A DNA stretch of 64,000 bases from Clostridiaceae bacterium M8S5 (GTDB taxonomy: Bacteria > Bacillota > Clostridia > Tissierellales > MCWD3), in NCBI GenBank assembly GCA_029227815.1, contig CP118523.1, positions 868,001-932,000 on the forward strand. The letters run 5' to 3'. Positions 8,705 to 17,954 of the stretch are shown here, piece after piece (the first letter of the stretch is position 1; every line of letters starts with the position of its first letter). A program made the translations under genes and the position numbers. The notes under the pieces were generated by a model, which saw only the letters and a program-made list of their open reading frames with translations, was not told where the DNA came from and did not search any database.

Positions 8705-9012
8705 TTAATAAAATCATAAAATCATAGCTTACTCCGAGCAAGAAAAATAATCGAAATGCTGAACTAGCAGAGTAACGAGTCATCACAAGACCCACAGAGA
8801 TAATCTAAAATTGTAAAAAGACCATAAAATAACAAAGAAGCAAATCCATTTTTCAAAAGAAGCGACTTTAGAGTGCTTGTTCCAACAATGCTTCTAAGCA
8901 ATAAAAGGAACACGCATTATACGGAGCCAAACGAAATTAGGATAGGCTTCTTACCAATATGTAATAACCCACAAAGACATAATATTATCCCACGAGCATT
9001 ACCATAAATATA
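8705..9012 (-). ncRNA. Candidate structured RNA or repeat, copy B
   Basis: Second copy of the element at 8319-8640. It shares AGATTATCTCTGTG, CTCTAAAGTCGCTTCTT, TATCCTAATTT and CTCCGTATA with copy A. The long stem is kept with changed bases (GCGTGTTCC / GGAACAAGC instead of ACTTGTTCC / GGAACAAGT), including one compensated end pair. The outer stem is weaker than in A. It lies just past the 3' end of the minus-strand gene at 9048. A 69-codon minus-strand frame between the two cores is not supported by any ribosome binding site or family. Confidence 0.45.
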
Positions 9013-9047
9013 AAAAATCAAACCTGAGGTTAAAATATATAATTTCA

Positions 9048-9695
9048 TCATTGTTGAAAGAAGTTGTTAAATACATTAAAAATACCACCAGTATCTTTAA
9101 ATGGTATCATCTTAAATAAGATATTATAAAGTTCTCCACTAAAAAAAATATTATGTATATTACCATTCACATTTACTTCAACAGCTACTTTACTCATATC
9201 AATGCATTGATTGATGTCAGTTATTAACTGAGAGCCCATCTTGTTAAATCTAGTGATTTCATTGATGTTTATTGACATCTTATGTGCTGATCGACCATAT
9301 ATCATAAAAAGTTTTATGTCGTTGTTTTCTACCCAGACATCACATGAAGCACTAATATTATCACTTATAGAATAGCTTTCAAAGTTGATGTTCATTGATT
9401 GATTATGAGTTTGTTGTGATTGGTATATTGATGAACCGAATATTTGTTCATCCCATTCATTATAGCCACCATAATAAACACATTTGACGCAATTCAAAGG
9501 TACACTATGTTTACTTCTAAAGTCATTTTGTTTTTTTATGTTATTCAGTTGTTTTCTCTTTTTTATATCTTGTATGAAGAAGTAAATTAAAATTATAAGC
9601 AAGGGACCCCAAATCATAGAGCCAAATATTAAAGCTGTCTCTTCATTAGTCATAGACGAATAGCTAAAATATCCGTCTACATAATATCCATCCAT
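9048..9695 (-). CDS. Hypothetical single-pass membrane protein
   Basis: A 215-residue protein. Residues about 22-45 are one membrane segment (GSMIWGPLLIILIYFFIQ), followed by a basic stretch (KKRKQ), which suggests the C-terminal part is cytoplasmic. The C-terminal 150 residues are polar and beta-rich, with no motif I recognise. The start ATG follows AGGAGG. The N-terminus is odd, with DGYYVDGYFSY ahead of the membrane segment. It is flanked by the candidate RNA elements and the aminotransferase gene, with no operon partner. Confidence 0.65.
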   Translation of the reverse strand: MDGYYVDGYFSYSSMTNEETALIFGSMIWGPLLIILIYFFIQDIKKRKQLNNIKKQNDFRSKHSVPLNCVKCVYYGGYNEWDEQIFGSSIYQSQQTHNQSMNINFESYSISDNISASCDVWVENNDIKLFMIYGRSAHKMSININEITRFNKMGSQLITDINQCIDMSKVAVEVNVNGNIHNIFFSGELYNILFKMIPFKDTGGIFNVFNNFFQQ

Positions 9696-9756
9696 AAAAT
9701 AACCTCCTAACGTTTTATTAATGTAAAATTTAAAATAGTATTAGAGCATTAACTAC

Positions 9757-9792
9757 AAAAAATTAATGTGGACTGTCTCAGCGAGACAGTCC
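9757..9792 (-). terminator. Terminator of the aminotransferase gene
   Basis: Minus-strand stem GGACTGTCTC / GAGACAGTCC with a 3-base loop, followed downstream by a U-rich run. Confidence 0.75.
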
Positions 9793-9807
9793 AACATGAT
9801 ATTCTAA

Positions 9808-10836
9808 CTATTTTACTTCGTATATCCATCCTTCTGGAGCTTTAACATCTCCAAACTGGATTCCATATAAAGTATCATATAATTCCCTAGTTAAAGGTCC
9901 AACTTCAGTTTCACTGTGGAATACATGAAGCTTACCTCTGTACTCGATTCCACCAATAGGTGTTATAACAGCTGCTGTTCCACATGCTCCAGCTTCTTTA
10001 AATTGATCTAAATCTTCAACCAAAACATCACCTTCGCTAGTTTCAAGATTCATGTACTCTTTTGCAATATGTAAAAGAGAGTATTTTGTTATACTAGGAA
10101 GTATTGATGGTGACTTAGGTGTTATAAACTTATTATCGTGAGTTATACCAAAGAAATTAGCAGCTCCAACTTCTTCTATTTTCGTATGTGTTTTTGGATC
10201 TAAATAGATACAGTCTGCAAATCCATTATCAACAGCTACCTTGTGAGCTTCTAAACTAGCAGCATAGTTACCACCAACTTTAGCTCCACCAGTTCCATAA
10301 GGAGCTGCTCTATCGAAGGACTCAGAGATGACAAAATTAACAGGAGTTAAACCGCCTTTAAAATAAGGTCCAACAGGTACGCAGAATACGCAGAATAAAT
10401 ATTCAGGTGCTGGCTTAACACCGATGTTATCTCCTACGCCAATTAAAAATGGTCTAAGATATAAAGTTGCACCAGTTCCATAAGGTGGCACATATGCTTC
10501 GTTAGCCTTAACAACTTGCATACAAGCGTCTATAAATCTTTCAACTGGAAAATTAGGCATTAATAATTTGTCACAGCTTCTATTTAAACGCTTTGCGTTT
10601 TCATCAGGTCTAAATAATTGTATTTTATTATCTTTAGTTCTATATGCTTTTAATCCTTCAAAACATTGTTGACCATAATGAAGTGCTGTAGAAGCTTCAC
10701 TTATTGTCAACATATTATCCTCAACTAATTTACCTTCATCCCATTTGCCATCTTTCCATTTTGCTACATATCTAAAATCAGTTTTCATATAGCTAAATGA
10801 TAAATTAGCCCAGTCGATATCAACTTTTTTTGTCAT
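9808..10836 (-). CDS. ilvE: Branched-chain amino acid aminotransferase
   Basis: A fold-type IV PLP enzyme that interconverts Leu/Ile/Val and their 2-oxo acids with glutamate. It belongs to the larger (about 345-residue) BCAT group: [49 protein letters not shown], the PLP-lysine region [15 protein letters not shown], and [14 protein letters not shown]. The start at 10836 (MTKK) is preferred because GAGGGG sits nine bases ahead. The ATG at 10845 directly abuts that site. It is monocistronic with its own terminator. In an amino-acid fermenter it would feed branched-chain oxidation or biosynthesis. Confidence 0.92.
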   Translation of the reverse strand: MTKKVDIDWANLSFSYMKTDFRYVAKWKDGKWDEGKLVEDNMLTISEASTALHYGQQCFEGLKAYRTKDNKIQLFRPDENAKRLNRSCDKLLMPNFPVERFIDACMQVVKANEAYVPPYGTGATLYLRPFLIGVGDNIGVKPAPEYLFCVFCVPVGPYFKGGLTPVNFVISESFDRAAPYGTGGAKVGGNYAASLEAHKVAVDNGFADCIYLDPKTHTKIEEVGAANFFGITHDNKFITPKSPSILPSITKYSLLHIAKEYMNLETSEGDVLVEDLDQFKEAGACGTAAVITPIGGIEYRGKLHVFHSETEVGPLTRELYDTLYGIQFGDVKAPEGWIYEVK

Positions 10837-11132
10837 GACATCCATCCCCTCTAAAATAATAATATTATTGTCTATATCTTACAAGAATTATATATAAATA
10901 TCAATACATTTAACACAATTAAACGAAATAATAATGATAATGTTACATTAATTTAATAGCTAAATATACAAAAGTAAAACGTTATCACAAGTTTTTATAA
11001 AAATTTAAAGAATATTTTAATTATTTGTCATTACTATGTTTATTCAAATGATTAACTCAATATGAAACACATATATTAGTTGTTATAAGGAAATTATATA
11101 TATGTAGGAAAATTCGATTGGAGGTATAAAAA

Positions 11133-12779
11133 ATGAAACTAGATTCAATGTTTTGCTATCAGTGTGAGCAGACAATAGGATCAAAAGGATGTACAAAAGC
11201 AGGAAATTGCGGGAAAAATGCAGAAGTAGCAGGCTTGCAAGATTTGCTGATTTATCAATTAAAGGGAATCGGTTATTGTGGGATGAAACTGATAGAAAAA
11301 GAACATGAAATAGACGATGAAGCAAGTAGATTTATGGCAGATGCTTCATTTGCAACACTCACAAATGTAAACTTTGATGATGAAAGATTTGTAGAGTATC
11401 TTAAAAAAGCAGATGAAATAAAGAAAAGATTAAGACAATCATTAGGTGATATCTCAAATGTACCTAAAGAAGTATCATATGAATTACCTGAAACAGAAGA
11501 AGCTATGCTAATAGACTCAAAAAAAGCAGGTATTATGTATGATGAAAATTTAAACCCAGATATCAGATCACTTAGAGAGATGTTGATATATGGAATGAAA
11601 GGAATGGGTGCATATGCACATCATGCACAAGTATTGGGATATAGGTCAAAAGAAGTTGATGAATTCTTTTTTAAAGGTTTCGGTGCTACTATAGACGATA
11701 GTCTAACCATTGACGATTTGTTTGAACTCAACATGGAATTTGGTAAAGCGAACCTAGAATGTATGAGATTACTTGACGAAGCTAATACCCATTCATATGG
11801 TAACCCAGTACCAACTGAGGTTTTGATTACAATGAAAAAGGGACCATTTATTATAGTTTCTGGACATGATCTAAGGGATTTAAAGGAATTACTAGAGCAA
11901 ACAGAAGGAAAAGGGATAAATATATATACTCATGGAGAAATGTTACCAGCGCACGGTTATCCTGAGTTAAAAAAATACAAGCACTTAGTAGGAAACTTCG
12001 GTGGAGCATGGCAAAATCAACAAAAAGAATTTGATGGCATCCAAGGTGCTATACTTATGACAACAAACTGTTTACAAAAACCAAGAGATTCATACAAGGA
12101 TAGGATATATACAACTAGTATAGTTGGATATCCAGAAATTAAGCACATTAAAAGTGAAGATAATAAGAAAGATTTTTCTCAGATTATAGAAAAAGCATTA
12201 GAGCTAGGAGGAACACAAGAAGATGAGCCAGAAAAGAAAATACTAGTAGGCTTTGGTCATAATACAGTGATAGGTGTAGCAGACAAAGTAATAGATGCAG
12301 TAAAAAAAGGAGCTATTAAGCACTTTTTCCTAATAGGAGGATGTGATGGCGCAAGACCAGGTAGAAACTATTACACAGAATTTGCACAAAAAACACCTGA
12401 AGATACGATTATATTGACTCTTGCATGTGGGAAATATAGATTTAACAAATTGGATTTTGGAAATATAGGTGATCTACCAAGATTACTAGATGTAGGTCAA
12501 TGCAATGATGCTTACTCAGCCATCAAGATAGCTTTAGCACTAGCAGATGCATTTGAATGTACAGTCAATGACTTGCCACTTACAATGATACTTTCGTGGT
12601 ATGAGCAAAAGGCAGTTTGTATATTGATTACATTGTTGTCGTTGGGGATAAAAGGTATAAGGTTAGGACCTACACTCCCAGCTTTCATATCTCCAAATGT
12701 ATTACAAGTATTAATTGATAAATTTGACATAAAACCAATATCTACGCCAGATGATGACTTAAAAGTAATATTGGGTTAA
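11133..12779 (+). CDS. hcp: Hybrid cluster protein (hydroxylamine reductase)
   Basis: A 548-residue full-length Hcp. The N-terminal cluster motif is C8-x2-C11-x8-C20-x5-C26 (FCYQCEQTIGSKGCTKAGNCG), the spacing seen in strict anaerobes. Further C-terminal landmarks of the Fe-S-O hybrid cluster site are HGEMLPAHGYPEL, TTNCLQKP, GGCDGARPGRNYY and LACGKYRFN. The protein acts in nitric oxide/hydroxylamine detoxification in the cytoplasm. ATG follows TTGGAGG. The 287 bases upstream are AT-rich with no operator I can assign. The gene is followed at once by a hairpin and a dispersed repeat. Confidence 0.95.
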   Translation: MKLDSMFCYQCEQTIGSKGCTKAGNCGKNAEVAGLQDLLIYQLKGIGYCGMKLIEKEHEIDDEASRFMADASFATLTNVNFDDERFVEYLKKADEIKKRLRQSLGDISNVPKEVSYELPETEEAMLIDSKKAGIMYDENLNPDIRSLREMLIYGMKGMGAYAHHAQVLGYRSKEVDEFFFKGFGATIDDSLTIDDLFELNMEFGKANLECMRLLDEANTHSYGNPVPTEVLITMKKGPFIIVSGHDLRDLKELLEQTEGKGINIYTHGEMLPAHGYPELKKYKHLVGNFGGAWQNQQKEFDGIQGAILMTTNCLQKPRDSYKDRIYTTSIVGYPEIKHIKSEDNKKDFSQIIEKALELGGTQEDEPEKKILVGFGHNTVIGVADKVIDAVKKGAIKHFFLIGGCDGARPGRNYYTEFAQKTPEDTIILTLACGKYRFNKLDFGNIGDLPRLLDVGQCNDAYSAIKIALALADAFECTVNDLPLTMILSWYEQKAVCILITLLSLGIKGIRLGPTLPAFISPNVLQVLIDKFDIKPISTPDDDLKVILG

Positions 12780-12792
12780 TCAATAAACAAAA

Positions 12793-13025
12793 TTGAGATT
12801 ATTTTAAGTGACTAACTACTTGAAATAATCTCAGACTGTAGACAAAAGCTCAATTTCTGCGTTGTTGTTAAAATTTCCGTTGCTCACTTACCTCTAAGTA
12901 AGCTATGCTACTCAATTTTGACACATCTTGAAATTGAGCTCATACTATAGTCTGCTATCTTGATGACTTTGTCATCAACCTAAGATTATTTCTTGTGACA
13001 AATGCTTGAAATAATCTTTTATTTT
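12793..13025 (+). repeat. Hairpin repeat element, copy 1, flanked by paired hairpins
   Basis: A hairpin (TGAGATTATTT... / GAAATAATCTCA, 12793-12832) leads directly into a ~148-base element (12831-12978). The element folds back on itself: CAGACTGTAG / CTATAGTCTG, AGCTCAATTTC / GAAATTGAGCT, TGTTAAAATT / AATTTTGACA, and the tip CTTACCTCTAAGTAAG. It ends in the mini-hairpin TGATGACTTTGTCATCA. A second hairpin with the same arms (AAGATTATTTC / GAAATAATCTT, 12982-13020, then T-rich) follows. Related copies lie at 45.98, 60.72 and 61.27 kb. Confidence 0.75.
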
Positions 13026-13036
13026 GCAAAAATAAA

Positions 13037-13100
13037 ATGTAAAGGTAGCTTGACATTTAAAACTTAAGATGATAATATCAATGTAAAGGGCACTTTACAT
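13037..13100 (+). promoter_or_regulatory. Promoter with two operator sites
   Basis: -35 TTGACA (13050-13055), 17 bases, -10 TAATAT (13073-13078). Two inverted repeats flank it: O1 13037-13056 (ATGTAAAG-GTAG-CTTGACAT, covering the -35) and O2 13081-13100 (ATGTAAAG-GGCA-CTTTACAT, just past the start point). Their centres are 44 bases apart, about four helical turns. The most likely ligand is the HTH protein encoded in this operon, acting as an autorepressor. Confidence 0.7.
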
Positions 13101-13123
13101 ATTGAAATAAAGGAGGAGAAGAT

Positions 13124-13321
13124 GTGAGAAAATGTAATGAGTGTAATACAGAGATGATAGAAGAATTTGATATCAAAGTTGATGCATCCGCCTATGGCAT
13201 AAAGATAACTAGAAAAGGTGTATTTGGAAAGAAAGTTGCTAAACCAAAAGTTGCTATTTGTCCAGAGTGTGGCAATATCAATCTTTATATTGAAAACCCA
13301 AAAGATTTACTAAATGGATAA
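13124..13321 (+). CDS. Small zinc-ribbon protein
   Basis: A 65-residue protein with two C-x2-C knuckles, C4-x2-C7 (RKCNECNTEM) and C45-x2-C48 (AICPECGN), separated by a basic strand region (GIKITRKGVFGKKVAKPKV). This is a zinc-ribbon of unknown partner. The start is GTG behind AAAGGAGGAGAA. It is first in a three-gene operon with an HTH regulator 12 bases downstream and a membrane protein after that. In similar operons such ribbons are uncharacterised, so no function is assigned. Confidence 0.7.
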   Translation: MRKCNECNTEMIEEFDIKVDASAYGIKITRKGVFGKKVAKPKVAICPECGNINLYIENPKDLLNG

Positions 13322-13333
13322 AGGGGAATATAT

Positions 13334-13531
13334 ATGAAAAACAAAATAAGAAATTTAAGAAAAGAATACAACCTTACTCAAGATGATTTGGCTATTAAGT
13401 TAGGGGTATCAAGGCAGACTATTATATCATTAGAAAAAGGTAAGTATAACCCCTCTATTACATTAGCATTTAAGATATCAAGAGTTTTTAACACACAGAT
13501 AGAGCAAATATTTATATATGAGGAGGATTAG
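13334..13531 (+). CDS. Xre-family HTH regulator
   Basis: A 65-residue protein that is essentially only the DNA-binding domain: LRKEYNLTQDDLAIKLGVSRQTIISLEKGKYNPSITLAFKIS, followed by a short dimer tail. It resembles the compact Cro/CI-like regulators often paired with small membrane proteins. It probably binds the two inverted repeats around the operon promoter. The stop lies two bases from the ATG of the next gene, implying coupling. Confidence 0.85.
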   Translation: MKNKIRNLRKEYNLTQDDLAIKLGVSRQTIISLEKGKYNPSITLAFKISRVFNTQIEQIFIYEED

Positions 13532-13533
13532 AT

Positions 13534-13971
13534 ATGAAAAAAATGGATTCAGATTCATTTAGTTATATAGAATCTGCATTAATGGGCTTAATAGGGCTTA
13601 TAGCTTGGTTCTATGCCAAAACAAATGGAGTAGTAATGGCAGAGGGAATGAAACTAACCAAGATACTATCAATTATGTTTTTAATAATAGGAGTAGTAGG
13701 ATATATATTGTCAAAATATTTTACAAAAAAACCGTTAAAGAGTGTTGGAGTTGTAAACAAAGACGATGAGCTATTTACTCTTATAAGAGCAAAATCAGCA
13801 CAAAATACATTGAAGGTAATAAATATAGCATCATTTTTATTTATTATACTCACAGCAACAGAGATACTTAAAATAAAGATAAGTATGTATTATCTAGGTA
13901 TAATATTCTTTGTATCAATTAATGTTCTAAGTATAATATTTAATTTTGTTCAATCAAGGAAGGTTATGTAA
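13534..13971 (+). CDS. Small multi-pass membrane protein
   Basis: A 145-residue protein with four predicted membrane segments, near residues 12-30, 42-62, 92-110 and 118-137. A central polar loop carries KSVGVVNKDDELFTLIRAKSAQNT. The order HTH then four-segment membrane protein is seen in DUF2178-type pairs, and the DE-RxxxI/AKSAQ loop is reminiscent of that family, but I cannot confirm membership. It probably senses or buffers something at the membrane under control of the small HTH protein. Confidence 0.65.
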   Translation: MKKMDSDSFSYIESALMGLIGLIAWFYAKTNGVVMAEGMKLTKILSIMFLIIGVVGYILSKYFTKKPLKSVGVVNKDDELFTLIRAKSAQNTLKVINIASFLFIILTATEILKIKISMYYLGIIFFVSINVLSIIFNFVQSRKVM

Positions 13972-14093
13972 TTCGTAAATACCGATAATATAATGTTCAT
14001 AATAAATTAAAATATTAAATAAAGTTTAAACAAATTATATCAATCGACAAAATTAGACTAAAACTATAATTAATATAATATATAATAATAAAA

Positions 14094-14116
14094 GCATCTT
14101 TTTAGATGTTTTTTAT
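14094..14116 (+). terminator. Terminator upstream of the ABC pair
   Basis: Short stem GCATCT / AGATGT followed by TTTTTT. It closes the preceding operon. Confidence 0.6.
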
Positions 14117-14163
14117 TATTATGAAATTACGGCTAGTTAATATACAAAGATGGAGGAGAAGAT

Positions 14164-15975
14164 TTGAACATAAAAAGTAAGAAATATAAACCAATAGACT
14201 ATATTGCTATACTATGGAAATTAAAACCATTGATAACTTCAAGTATTATAATACTACGTATATTAATAGCCCTTATCCCTAGTTTTTTAGTATTAGCAAC
14301 TACATATTTTATAAATACAGCTATAGGTATATTTAATGGTGAACAAATGTTATCAATACATATACCATTGATTGCAATAATGGTTTTAGTTGGATTTTCG
14401 TGGTTGTCCAATATGGTGCTTGAGTTTGTAAAACTTAAACTTATTCTTAAAACAAATGAAGCAGTTTCTTATGCAATTATAAAAAAACGTGCTTGTTTGT
14501 CGTATAAGCATATTGAAAATAATGATACATGGGATTTGATATCAAGAGTAGGAGAATGTCCTAGTAAACAAATTATTGATGGTTTTGACAATATTCTTAA
14601 TATACTCGAATATATAGTGAAAATAGGAAGCATTATATTTATAATATCTGTACAAGTTTGGTGGGTGAGTATTTTCATATTAGTTATCGCCATACCATTG
14701 TTTAAACTATCGTTTAAATGTGGACAGGCAGATTATGAAGCTTATAAAGATGCTAAAAAATATAAAAGAAAAGCAGACTATCTTACAGACGTTATTTCAT
14801 CAAGAAATTATGTTGAAGAGAGGTCTTTATTTGGTTTTACAAAAGAACTAAATAAAAAATGGTTTAATGAATATGAGATAGCTAGAAAGATAGAGTACAA
14901 AGTAGATAAAAATAATTTTATAAAAATGCAAACAGCAAGTAGTATAACAGTCGTATTATCTGTATTGATAGCATTAGTTTTATTGAGTCCAGTCAAGAAT
15001 GGACTACTTACAGCAGGTATGTATATGAGTCTAGTTACTGCATCGTTTAAATTAGTACAACAGATGTCATGGCAACTATCATATACGATGCAAAAGTATT
15101 CAAGAAACAAGGTTTATATGCAAGATTTAACAGAGTTTTCATATCTTGATGAAGAAGTTGGCACAGATGAGCTTGCAGATATATCAATTCGTGATATGAA
15201 TTTTGAATACATAGAGTTTAGAGATGTTTATTTTTCTTATCCTAATACAGATAAAAGAATATTAAATGGATTATCTATGAAGCTAGAGAAAGATAGACTT
15301 TATGCTTTTGTTGGCGAAAATGGTGCTGGAAAAACTACTATAGTAAAGTTATTGACTGGTCTTTATACTAATTATACTGGAACGATTTTAATTAATGGTA
15401 AAGATATCAAAGAATACACACAGCAACAACTAAAGGCTTTATTTTCAGTCGTATATCAGAACTATGCTAAATACTGGATAACAATCAAAGATAACGTAGC
15501 ACTGGGTGATTGTAATACTGTTTACAATTACAATAATAATAAAAAAGTTTCAGAAATCTTACAAGATATAGAGATGTTAGATGATATCGAAAAATTGCCA
15601 CTTGGGATAGAAACAACACTAGGCAAAATAAATCAAAATGGCAAATATCTATCTGGAGGTCAATGGCAAAGGATTGCAATAGCTAGAACTTTAGCTAGTG
15701 ATGCTCCGGTCTATATATTAGATGAGCCTACTGCGGCGCTTGATCCTATTAGTGAGAGTAATATATATAAATTGTTTGGTAAAGTAAGCAGGGGAAAATC
15801 TTCAATATTAATCACACATAGATTAGGAGCAGCAAGGATAGCGGATGAGATTTTAGTAGTTGATAATGGAGTCATAGCAGAGAAAGGCACACACGAAGAA
15901 CTCGTTAATAAAAAAGGAATCTATAACAATATGTTTATAGCCCAAAGGAGTTGGTATTATGAAAAAGGAAAATAA
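14164..15975 (+). CDS. ABC exporter, first subunit of a pair
   Basis: A 603-residue permease-ATPase fusion starting at TTG behind TGGAGGAGAAG. The membrane domain covers residues about 20-310. In the ATPase, Walker A GENGAGKTT lies near 384, the signature LSGGQW near 496, and Walker B YILDEPTAALDP near 516. All catalytic motifs are intact. Its 3' end overlaps the next half-transporter by 17 bases, which strongly suggests a heterodimer. Substrate unknown; no peptide precursor or resistance gene is adjacent. Confidence 0.88.
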   Translation: MNIKSKKYKPIDYIAILWKLKPLITSSIIILRILIALIPSFLVLATTYFINTAIGIFNGEQMLSIHIPLIAIMVLVGFSWLSNMVLEFVKLKLILKTNEAVSYAIIKKRACLSYKHIENNDTWDLISRVGECPSKQIIDGFDNILNILEYIVKIGSIIFIISVQVWWVSIFILVIAIPLFKLSFKCGQADYEAYKDAKKYKRKADYLTDVISSRNYVEERSLFGFTKELNKKWFNEYEIARKIEYKVDKNNFIKMQTASSITVVLSVLIALVLLSPVKNGLLTAGMYMSLVTASFKLVQQMSWQLSYTMQKYSRNKVYMQDLTEFSYLDEEVGTDELADISIRDMNFEYIEFRDVYFSYPNTDKRILNGLSMKLEKDRLYAFVGENGAGKTTIVKLLTGLYTNYTGTILINGKDIKEYTQQQLKALFSVVYQNYAKYWITIKDNVALGDCNTVYNYNNNKKVSEILQDIEMLDDIEKLPLGIETTLGKINQNGKYLSGGQWQRIAIARTLASDAPVYILDEPTAALDPISESNIYKLFGKVSRGKSSILITHRLGAARIADEILVVDNGVIAEKGTHEELVNKKGIYNNMFIAQRSWYYEKGK

Positions 15976-17755
15976 TATTAAAAATATTTCAGTATGGACT
16001 ATGATAAGAAAAATTTTCCCTCAAGTGATATCAGTATCTCCTTTACTATATATAAGCAATACGTTGCTATTTATCATTGATGGTGCTTCGTTTGCAGTAA
16101 CTGTTATCTTTATGCAAAAACTTTTCGATAACGTAACAGACTTAGTAACTAAAAAAGGATCTTTAAGAGCTACTGTTTTTGCGCTTGCAATGTTGTTTGT
16201 AGTGAAAATCTCTCAACAAATAATAGAAGGTATTGATAATTTTATTGGAGAAACTTACGATCCTAGAACTTTTGCAAAACTAGCTAATAATGTTAATTTA
16301 AAGATGTCTAGACTTGATCCACTATACTTTGAAAACACAGGAGTTTTAGATGATATAAACAAGTGTTATACAGGTATAAGATATGCTATAAATTTCGTAA
16401 ATACTTTAACTGATGTATTTGCATTATATGTTCCATATTTTTTATTTATGGGTATATATTTATACAAATTAAAGCCTATATTAGCTGTATCACTTGGCTT
16501 AGTTTTTTTGCCAGTTTTGATAACACAGTTAATAAAAGTTAAAGTATATTCAAAACTCGAAGATAGAAGTGCACCTATAAGAAGAAGAACAGGGTATTAT
16601 GAAGAGTGTTTAGTTAGTAGGGAGTATATTAGAGAAACACGAGCTCTGGGAGCATGTCCATATTTTTATAAATTATATAAGGATACTATAAAACAGCTTA
16701 TTAAGCTTGAGTGGAATGCAAACTTAAAATCAAACTTAGTAGAATTTGGATCTAAAATAATCTCTCTACTAGGTTACAAAGGTATATTATTCTTGCTTTT
16801 TGATAGCCTTATGAAACAGGATATTTCAGTAGGAGCTTTTGCTGCGGTGTTTGCTTCAATCGATAGTTTGTTTAATAATATGGAAGATGTGATATGTGGA
16901 CGTATAGGGTATTATTCCAAAAACTTTGGCAAGGTTCAAAACTATATAAAATTTTTAGATTTACCAGAGAGGGATTTAGTCAACAAAATAGAATCAGAAA
17001 AATTAACAGGAAATATTGCTCTTGAAAATGTGAGTTTTTCATATCCAAATATGTCTGATAAAGCAATAGATAACGTTAGCTTTGAAATAAAGAAAGGAGA
17101 AACTCTAGCATTAGTAGGAGAAAATGGCTCAGGAAAATCAACATTAGTTAAGTTAATAATAGGTTTATATAAAGCTAGTGATGGAATCATAACGCACAAT
17201 AATTATGATATAAGTGAAATCAATAAGGATTTTTTATATAAGAACATATCAGGTGTATTTCAAAATTATAAAAAATATAAATTTAACTTAATAGATAATG
17301 TTACTATAAGTGATTATAGTATTGGTACTAATAATGAAAATGTTGATAAAGTATTAAGTCAAGCTGATATAAAAATAAATAAGTGTACTTTTCCTGATGG
17401 GTATAAAACTATGTTGTCTACAGAATTTGGAGGGATAGATTTATCAGGAGGACAGTGGCAAAAACTGGCTATAGCAAGAGGGCTTTATAGATGTCATGAA
17501 TTAATAATATTAGATGAGCCAACTGCTGCTATAGATCCAATAGAAGAATGTAAGACTTATGAAAGATTCGCAGATATATCTAAAGAAAAAACATCAATAA
17601 TAATAACGCATAGATTAGGTAGTGTTAAATTTGCAGATAGAATAGTTGTTTTAGATAAAGGAAAAGTTATCGGGATAGGTAATCATGAAGATTTAATAAT
17701 AAATTGTTCAAAATATAAAAATATGTGGGAATCTCAATCAAAGTATTATATGTAA
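15959..17755 (+). CDS. ABC exporter, second subunit of a pair
   Basis: A 598-residue half-transporter whose ATG lies inside the end of the first subunit gene (GGAGTTGGTATT just ahead serves as ribosome binding site). Membrane domain about 20-320; Walker A GENGSGKST near 387, signature LSGGQW near 494, Walker B IILDEPTAAIDP near 514. The sequence resembles its partner and the lone exporter at 1357, so all three may descend from duplications. Both sites look competent, unlike many heterodimers with one degenerate site. Confidence 0.88.
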   Translation: MKKENNIKNISVWTMIRKIFPQVISVSPLLYISNTLLFIIDGASFAVTVIFMQKLFDNVTDLVTKKGSLRATVFALAMLFVVKISQQIIEGIDNFIGETYDPRTFAKLANNVNLKMSRLDPLYFENTGVLDDINKCYTGIRYAINFVNTLTDVFALYVPYFLFMGIYLYKLKPILAVSLGLVFLPVLITQLIKVKVYSKLEDRSAPIRRRTGYYEECLVSREYIRETRALGACPYFYKLYKDTIKQLIKLEWNANLKSNLVEFGSKIISLLGYKGILFLLFDSLMKQDISVGAFAAVFASIDSLFNNMEDVICGRIGYYSKNFGKVQNYIKFLDLPERDLVNKIESEKLTGNIALENVSFSYPNMSDKAIDNVSFEIKKGETLALVGENGSGKSTLVKLIIGLYKASDGIITHNNYDISEINKDFLYKNISGVFQNYKKYKFNLIDNVTISDYSIGTNNENVDKVLSQADIKINKCTFPDGYKTMLSTEFGGIDLSGGQWQKLAIARGLYRCHELIILDEPTAAIDPIEECKTYERFADISKEKTSIIITHRLGSVKFADRIVVLDKGKVIGIGNHEDLIINCSKYKNMWESQSKYYM

Positions 17756-17773
17756 ATATGTAATTCTAATATG

Positions 17774-17811
17774 CCAAGTGTAAGTAACATTAAGGGGATG
17801 CTTATACTTGG
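17774..17811 (+). terminator. Hairpin after the ABC pair
   Basis: Stem CCAAGTGTAAG / CTTATACTTGG with one mismatch. No T run follows, so termination is uncertain. Confidence 0.45.
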
Positions 17812-17874
17812 TAATTAAATTATAATATGAGTTTGAATCTTTAAATGGAAATTTGATGAAGTTATAAATATATC

Positions 17875-17923
17875 TTTACAAATGCTAGATAACATGCTAA
17901 AATGGTAATGATAACAATTATCA
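17875..17923 (+). promoter_or_regulatory. feo promoter with Fur box
   Basis: -35 TTTACA (17875-17880), 17 bases, -10 TAAAAT (17898-17903). Just downstream lies TGATAACAATTATCA (17909-17923), one mismatch from the 7-1-7 Fur consensus. Iron-bound Fur would block the start site. Confidence 0.8.
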
Positions 17924-17954
17924 TTATATATAAATATAATGTATTAGAAAAGGA

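Noticed and set aside
8586-8795. A 69-codon minus-strand frame between the two structured repeat copies
   Set aside because: It overlaps parts of both repeats, has no ribosome binding site and no recognisable protein text. The repeat structure explains the conservation better.
12831-12978. The hairpin repeat as a T-box or other riboswitch
   Set aside because: It lies downstream of genes, recurs four times in 50 kb and lacks known riboswitch cores. Its ends pair with each other like a mobile element.
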